Of a stretch of DNA of 64,000 nt, positions 58,330 through 64,000 are shown one piece after another (the stretch's first letter is position 1; the number at the start of each line of letters is the position of its first letter). Source of the stretch: Lunularia cruciata (Eukaryota; Streptophyta; Marchantiopsida; Lunulariales; Lunulariaceae); the NCBI GenBank assembly GCA_948567375.1, contig OX419762.1, forward strand, positions 46,047,034 to 46,111,033, in the 5' to 3' direction. A model generated the notes under the pieces. It was not told the DNA's origin and did not search any database. It was given only the letters and a program-made list of their open reading frames with translations. The position numbers and the translations under genes are program-made.

Positions 58330-59720
58330 ACCTTGAATTCATTGTAAGCGTAAAATGCTAGAGCACTGTGTAATTTATACCCAAATATTGGTTTCATTAT
58401 AAGCATCAAATGCTAGAGCACTATGAAAGTTATACCCAACTATTGGCTTCCTTATACGCTTAGAATGCTAAAGCAGTATTAGAGTTATAGCCCAATATTC
58501 GACTATATTACAGGTATAATGCTCTAAATGCACAACTGCATATTGACTACTATTTATGCATCAAATTATTAAGACGCACGTTTAAATTATGCATGTAATA
58601 CGTTTAATATACACTATACCTTTAGGGTATTATGCAAGTATATAATAGCTGGCTAATGATCACTATTTTATGCGTGTAAATATTCATTGCGTACTAGCGC
58701 ACTTGGAGTATTAGGCATGGATAAGGGAGGACACCACGTTTTGATGTATTATACACATAAAATGCTCAATGCATATATTAGGACATGAGAGCAGAAGTCC
58801 TTTGAAGAAAGGGGAGATCCAGAAATCATTACGTGCATACGGAGGGCGGATCAAAATGTAAATATGATATACGATGTGTATAAATCGAGATGAGAAATGA
58901 ATGCCTAAAGGAGGGGGGAATCTAACCCATAAAATGCAAGGTTAAGCACAAACGATATATCAATATTATACATTATATAATCGATAGGCGCTAAACAAAA
59001 CATGTAGCGAAATAGAGAAGACAACTTGTAATTGAAGACCGACAAGCCAAACTTAATCTATCAAGAGAACTGAAATCGGCTGGCTTAATCCATATAGTGC
59101 ACTTGGTGCATTATATGGATCAATTAGAATGTTAATATCTGTGATATTATGCATGCAAAATATTCAGTTAATATACATAACATCATGTATTCAGAATGTC
59201 CAGTGAGCATAATTGCACTTGGAGCGTTATGCATATATAAGTTCATACGTGCACACATACGGGCATATCTTGAAGTGTGTTATATTATGTACTTGCATGA
59301 TCGATGCATATTAGTATGCATTGAGCATTTATCCCTATAAGGTAATATCAATATATGTACAACATTATCCACGTCAGATGTTCGATGTCTATTAATGACC
59401 TAAAGCATTATGTACACATATAGTACACCGTATTATGCGCATAATATGATAATTGTACATGCATACTACAATATGCAACATGTGTGCATAGTGCTCAATT
59501 TATGAATACATCTCGAATATTTGACATGTATAATGCTGTGCATAATACACGCATTAATGCCCAATATGCACTAATATGCATTGAGCGTGCATATGCGCAT
59601 AGTATATCACACCTCAGTACATGACCTTATGTTATCCATGGTCAATGTTCATTAGTGCAGTTTAAGAATTATGTCTGAATCATGTATTGTGCAATTGTAT
59701 ATTAAATTATGGATGTAGAT
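58330..59720. repeat. decayed tandem-repeat region, about 55-bp period
   Basis: The motif AATGCTAGAGCACT recurs at about 58354, 58409 and 58464 (spacing 55 and 55), then as AATGCTCTAAATGCA at about 58518. From there to about 59720 related fragments (CATTATGC, TGCATAAT, AATGCTCAATGCAT) keep recurring at irregular spacing. It looks like an old satellite-like array that has diverged. There is no gene. Confidence 0.55.
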
Positions 59721-59861
59721 TGAGATGATCACTTTAAAGCATAATTAGCCAAAAAATTGATAAATGGAAAATTTTAAAAGATGTTATTTTAGTTTTAGGT
59801 TATAGAGGTTTTTATATCCAACTTCCATTGACCATAAAGGAGTATTTAGTGTACGTAAGAT

Positions 59862-59977
59862 GAAGAGGAAGCCATGTCATTCTACTCTCCTTTACAGTCA
59901 ATGGAAAGAAACTTAGAAGATCTAAAGACTTCTTATATTGACTGCAAAGGGGAGTAGAATGACAGGGCTTCATCTTC
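59862..59977. repeat. 42-bp arm hairpin, miRNA-precursor-like
   Basis: 59862-59903 pairs with 59936-59977 over 42 bases with three mismatches and two possible G-U pairs, around a 32-base loop. The arm core is GTCATTCTACTCTCCTTTAC. Size and pairing fit a plant pre-miRNA or a small foldback element. A related direct copy of part of the arm (CATTGACCATAAAGGAGTA) lies just upstream at 59826-59844. Confidence 0.6.
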
Positions 59978-60014
59978 ACCCATATAAAGTAATGTTTCTG
60001 TTTGAGATATAAAA

Positions 60015-60371
60015 AGGAACCATGTCGGGAGACACTCCCCTTCATAAATTAGTGAGTTTTTTAACTTATAATTTATTAGGGTGTTTTGTTTTCAGATTGT
60101 ATAAAAAGCTACGGGAATAAGTTTACTTTCGAACAGGTTAATAAGTTAGGTAAAGATTGTGAATTCACATATGAACAAGATTGTAAAATAAATTTTGAAA
60201 ATTTGTGAAAAATCAGAAGAAAATAACCAATATAAAAACTTGACTACCTACCAAAATGAAACTAGCACCTGAAAATGTTGTAAATCACGTTGTCATACAT
60301 TGAGTGCCATTTAATGTTATGCAACCATCCGTAAAAGGATGTATGAAAGGGGTGTCTCCCGACTGGGTCCT
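60015..60371. mobile_element. inverted-repeat element, MITE-like (357 bp)
   Basis: AGGAACCATGTCGGGAGACA with its next 12 bases (60015-60046) is found reversed and complemented, with a few changes, at 60342-60371 (GGTGTCTCCCGACTGGGTCC). The interior is AT-rich and non-coding. No transposase is present. It lies directly next to the hairpin at 59862-59977, and the two may be one composite element. Confidence 0.5.
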
Positions 60372-63232
60372 ATAAAATATGCCAATTTTTCTATTATCAA
60401 TCTCGCCATCCTGCTCTTTACCAGGAGTCCATTTAAAACATGTGATTTATCTTTGGATCAAAATCCCATATAAGCAACTTGTCATGATCTAGCATGCACT
60501 CCTGCAAAAATATTCACCCCTTCCTTGATGTTCTGAAGAACTAACGCTGCAGTTAAGTCTCTTCTATAAAACCAACTATTATCTTCCATCTTGGGTTTTG
60601 AATTATCTTCTTTTAAAAGAAATGGAAAAATTACTCATAACATATATATTGAAAAATGTAAAGCTCAGTAAAGTGACTGAATTATTGAATAAAAGAGCAG
60701 AGATTAATCAAAGAGCAGAAATAAAAAGACAAGATTACACTAAGAACATGATAAAATCTAAAGCTCAAATTTCTTCCCCTCTTCTTATGCAAAAAATCCA
60801 ATTTGACGTAAATTTGGAAAAATTATCAATTTTATAACTTAAGTAAGTATAAAATTATTTCTTAAAGTTCATCATATTCTTCCACAAGGTAATTCGGACT
60901 TGATGTTATTAAATAATCAATGAAGTAATGAATGAATGTGTACTTTACGTATATAACAATTATTGATCCTTGTCTGAACAAGAGTACAGTTATGGATAAT
61001 GGCTGCAAAGAATAATAACAAATTCAAGCTTATTTAAGTCTAGCAAAGAAAATTAATTAATTATATTAAATTTATTTTATAGAAGACAATAAAAATTTGA
61101 TTACTTGATCAATTTACAAATAGAAAAATTCAAGTTTAAAAATATAATAATTTATTTTATTTATCTTATTTGTTAGATTTGATTTATTTTATTATCAAAT
61201 TTTATTTGAATACTCCAAATATTCAAGGGTAATTTTTTCAATATCTTTGGATGTGTGTCCGACGATCTGAATGAAATCAAGAAGCTATGGCATACTATGA
61301 AAAGCATGCAACCTCTAGTTCTCAGAACATGAGATTCAGTTAGAAAAGACATTCTCATTATACTCTTCTTTTATCAAGGGCTCGTGCCAGAGAATACAGC
61401 AAACAACGCTGTCTTGTTTGGCGTCCTAAGGTAAATAGTCTAAGGCCAGGGGCGAGTATACAGAAATTCCGTGTATTACGGTGAGCGTGTGGTTGGTTGA
61501 AGAGGCTACGGAGTGCTTTGTCCGAAACGAAAAGCGGAGACGGGAATCATAGACAGATAATGCAGAGTGAATTACAGACATCACATTGAACAAATGATGT
61601 ATTGACGGGCTGGCTGCATGTACAGTGCTTTGTCGTTTCAATTGGAGGAGCACACTAAGGAGTAATGCTTCATACACTTATACAGTCCCAGTCCGAATTG
61701 CCCGGGCTGAGCAGCGTCCAAGGACCATTACCGTAGATGAACCGTGCAGTTGTCGGCTTGTTGAACATATGGTAGCTGCAGTACTTCAGAGATACAACGA
61801 TCGCAAGAAATTCTAAGCTTTTCACTTGTTAAAGATCGAATTTTCATTGGTATCATATTACAGTCAAATGTTAAAGTCTTTTCTCTCTGAATCTGCGCAA
61901 CAAAAGTCTCAGGTGAAAGAAAATTTATTGTGTACAACCTGCCATTTCAAGAAGATTGCACTTGTATAGTTTGTCGTTAATATTTTCTTGCAAGTTGCAA
62001 GATTTACGTTGGCACACTTGGGGAGTAAGGAGATACCCTTGCATATATCCGGGTCTAGTTCTCATCGGGGTCGCATTTAAAGAGGGCCGACAGTAACATG
62101 CTCGAACTAAATTCGTGGAGAAGTGACTGTGACAGTGAACTCTTTTGCTAATTCTCTCAACGTAAAATGGATCTCTTTACCTCTTGCAGTAGCCGAAGAT
62201 TCATTCCACAAAGAGTACTGCAGCTGGTGAACCTCTTTCTTTGTAGGTTGCACATGCCTGTATGTTAAGAACATTGGGAAAGAATCTAACTGTTCTTGAA
62301 AATGATCAAAGCCAGAAGTAAAGCTAGAATATGGAAAGGTTATAGCTGACAGAAGAGGAAGTGAGCACGGTTCGTACTAATTGAGCTAAATTAAATGAAG
62401 CAATAGATTGACCACCAATCATCCAGCTATGTACTTTAAAGTAATAGTGGGAGCCTTCCAAGGGAGCTGAGGAGTGCCTGTATTCCTCATATCTGTGAGG
62501 AGGTAGGGATAATCCTAGCGAATAGTGCTATTCCCATCTGTCTTCTGCACTATTCCAATCTATCTTCTTGATCGGGCGACTCCTAACATCGTGTACCACC
62601 GTCGTTACGCATACACTATCAATGTGACAGGAATGAACTGGAACCTCTGTTCAAGAGATTCAACGCTAATGATTGCAGATTCAACCAGAATTATACGCTT
62701 AGGAAATTACAGATATGACAATGGCTGAGCTTTGCTCCTTAGATTTTACACTGCAAGCCCTTCCAAATTCCCGGGGGTCATGATCACTAAGTAAGAAGTA
62801 TCCCAATTTTCAGTGTCTGTGGCTACACGAAGAATAGATTGTTTGCGCGTTGCATATGCGGAGGTCCAGGATTCTTGGACGTCTCCTTCGTTACAGACCG
62901 TAGTGCCCTTCTTGAATCACCTTAAAATGCAGGGACCTTGACTGAATTTGTAAGCAAACGCATCCATCATTCGGAGATGTCTTCCTCACTCCAGGAGTCC
63001 TGCATGCTTAAATCAGTGACCTCAAAGGTTTGAGTTGCAGGATTTCACGAGTAAAAGCATCAAAGAATTCGGGAAACAGACTTAGTCAGGATTACATTTG
63101 ACTTGCACTTTGTCTGAAGAAGGGAAGAAGCATTGAAAGGAGAATTCTCCGACTCTCTTGTACGCTTTACAAGAGAAATTTGCCGACAAAGTTTAGTCTA
63201 TCTGTGACGATTGTTTATAACTAAGTACAGCG
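60372..63232. other. intergenic and upstream region of NRT2 gene 2
   Basis: AT-rich to about 61200, then of mixed composition. A 63-codon frame at 61625-61816 (VPVRIARAEQRPRTITVDEP...) has no recognised relatives and no partner exon that I can place. The last few hundred bases must carry the promoter and leader of the second NRT2 gene. They share no obvious sequence with the region upstream of the first copy. Confidence 0.45.
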
Positions 63233-64000
63233 ATGGCTCTCCACAGCAATCACCAAGTTGATGTCACAAGATCTCCTGTACTTCCTTTGCCCAAGGAAGT
63301 GATAGACGAACTCTCCACCGAACAACCCACAGATCTGAAGGGCAGACCATTTTCCCTTCCAGTGGATTCCGAACACAAAGCAAAAACTCTCAGATTGTAC
63401 TCCTTCGCTTCACCCCACATGCTGACTTTCCATTTGTCATGGATATCATTTATGACATGTTTCTTCTCCACATTTGCTCCACCACCGCTGATGCCAGTTA
63501 TCCGTGATAACCTGAATCTTACGAAGGGTGATATTGCCAATGCTGCAGTTGCTTCAGTGTCTGGTTCCATCATCTCTCGTTTGCTGATGGGTACGATTTG
63601 TGATCTTGCCGGACCCCGTTACGGTTGTGCAATCCTAATCATGGTTACAGCTCCTGCTGTTTTTTGCATGCCTATCGTCAACACCATCACAGGTTTTGTC
63701 ATGATCCGGTTTTTCATCAGTTTTGCACTAGCCACATTCGTTTCCTGTCAATTCTGGATGAGCTCCATGTTCAATAGCAAAATTGTGGGTCTAGCCAACG
63801 GAACAGCCGCTGGGTGGGGAAATGTCGGAGGTGGTGTGACTCAGCTCGTTATGCCTCTAGTCTACGCGCTTATACGCCATCAGTTTGGATCTGAGGACTT
63901 CACTGCTTGGCGACTTGCCTTCTTCCTACCTGGAGTGATGCATATCGTGATGGGTCTGCTCGTCCTCACCCTGGGGCAGGATCTGCCTGATGGGAACTAC
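63233..64000 (+). CDS. NRT2: high-affinity nitrate transporter, NRT2 family, copy 2 (N-terminal 256 aa, runs off window)
   Basis: The frame starts at ATG 63233 ([20 protein letters not shown]) and stays open to the window edge, giving 256 residues, the part of exon 1 up to LPDGNY. Signatures: [12 protein letters not shown] (residues 120-131), [10 protein letters not shown] (192-201) and TM2 Arg115. Against copy 1, 26 of 223 residues differ from DLKGR to GNY, while the first 30-40 residues are unrelated; this copy lacks the [12 protein letters not shown] stretch. The intron position of copy 1 would fall 16 codons past this point. It is a tandem duplicate with a diverged N terminus and leader. 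Role as for copy 1; specific kinetics or expression cannot be inferred. Confidence 0.93.
   Translation, partial: MALHSNHQVDVTRSPVLPLPKEVIDELSTEQPTDLKGRPFSLPVDSEHKAKTLRLYSFASPHMLTFHLSWISFMTCFFSTFAPPPLMPVIRDNLNLTKGDIANAAVASVSGSIISRLLMGTICDLAGPRYGCAILIMVTAPAVFCMPIVNTITGFVMIRFFISFALATFVSCQFWMSSMFNSKIVGLANGTAAGWGNVGGGVTQLVMPLVYALIRHQFGSEDFTAWRLAFFLPGVMHIVMGLLVLTLGQDLPDGNY

Noticed and set aside
61625-61816. 63-codon frame as a gene exon
   Set aside because: No recognised homologue, and no splice partner could be placed.
1-64000. CRISPR arrays, bacterial operons or ribosomal RNA genes
   Set aside because: No evenly spaced repeats with unique spacers, no bacterial gene organisation, and no rRNA core motifs were seen.

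Overview
This window is nuclear DNA of a land plant. The only clear host genes are two high-affinity nitrate transporters of the NRT2 family on the + strand: a complete two-exon gene at 48843-50661 and a second copy starting at 63233 and running off the right edge. They lie in the same orientation about 12.6 kb apart and differ at 26 of 223 aligned residues by my count. The protein style and the short intron fit a plant outside the flowering plants, possibly a moss or relative. That is inference; no taxon-specific marker is visible.

From 1 to about 43.2 kb the window is a nest of Ty3/gypsy-type LTR retrotransposons. One family, called giant-LTR here, has an unusually long terminal repeat of about 3.7 kb (TGTGGTACCCAC...GGGTTGTCACA). 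Each repeat carries its own long coding region for a protein with an unrecognised N-terminal part, a charged linker and a long coiled coil. Copies or pieces lie at 481-4248 (E1, minus), 4249-7694 (B), 16211-18653 (F), 21099-24861 (C, a solo LTR with the 5-bp target duplication TGTTT) and 33520-37053 (D). The 3' LTR of element X is split into 20083-21098, 24867-25007, 32452-33519 and 37059-38570; these pieces sum to 3737 bp. Pol pieces of X lie at 7695-8396 (reverse transcriptase) and 18654-20070 (RNase H tail and integrase). The LTR boundaries are supported by a tRNA-Asp-like primer site next to E1, a purine tract before 20083, and target duplications around C and D.

A second gypsy family has two copies: E2 (8397-16210, minus) and E3 (25008-32451, plus). 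Each has short LTRs, a tRNA-Asp-like primer site, a CCHC-finger ORF upstream of gag, and a gag-protease-RT-RNase H-integrase polyprotein without a visible chromodomain. Both are broken by stops and frameshifts. E3 sits inside the 3' LTR of X. An older gypsy remnant (Z, 38571 to about 43220) is the apparent insertion target of X.

From about 43.2 kb to the right edge the DNA is low-copy in appearance. It holds the NRT2 genes, two loci of a near-palindromic foldback element (44847-45411 and 54412-54590), a decayed tRNA-Ala-like sequence (45460-45531), a 194-bp tandem duplication (52061-52447), a perfect 30-bp inverted repeat (56609-56678), a TA microsatellite, a decayed 55-bp repeat region and two hairpin or inverted-repeat structures near 60 kb. 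Long stretches between these hold nothing I can support as a gene.

The most unusual feature is the conserved protein-coding region inside the 3.7-kb LTR. It is bracketed by two TATA-like boxes at constant positions, which would place it in U3 if the second box is the genomic promoter.
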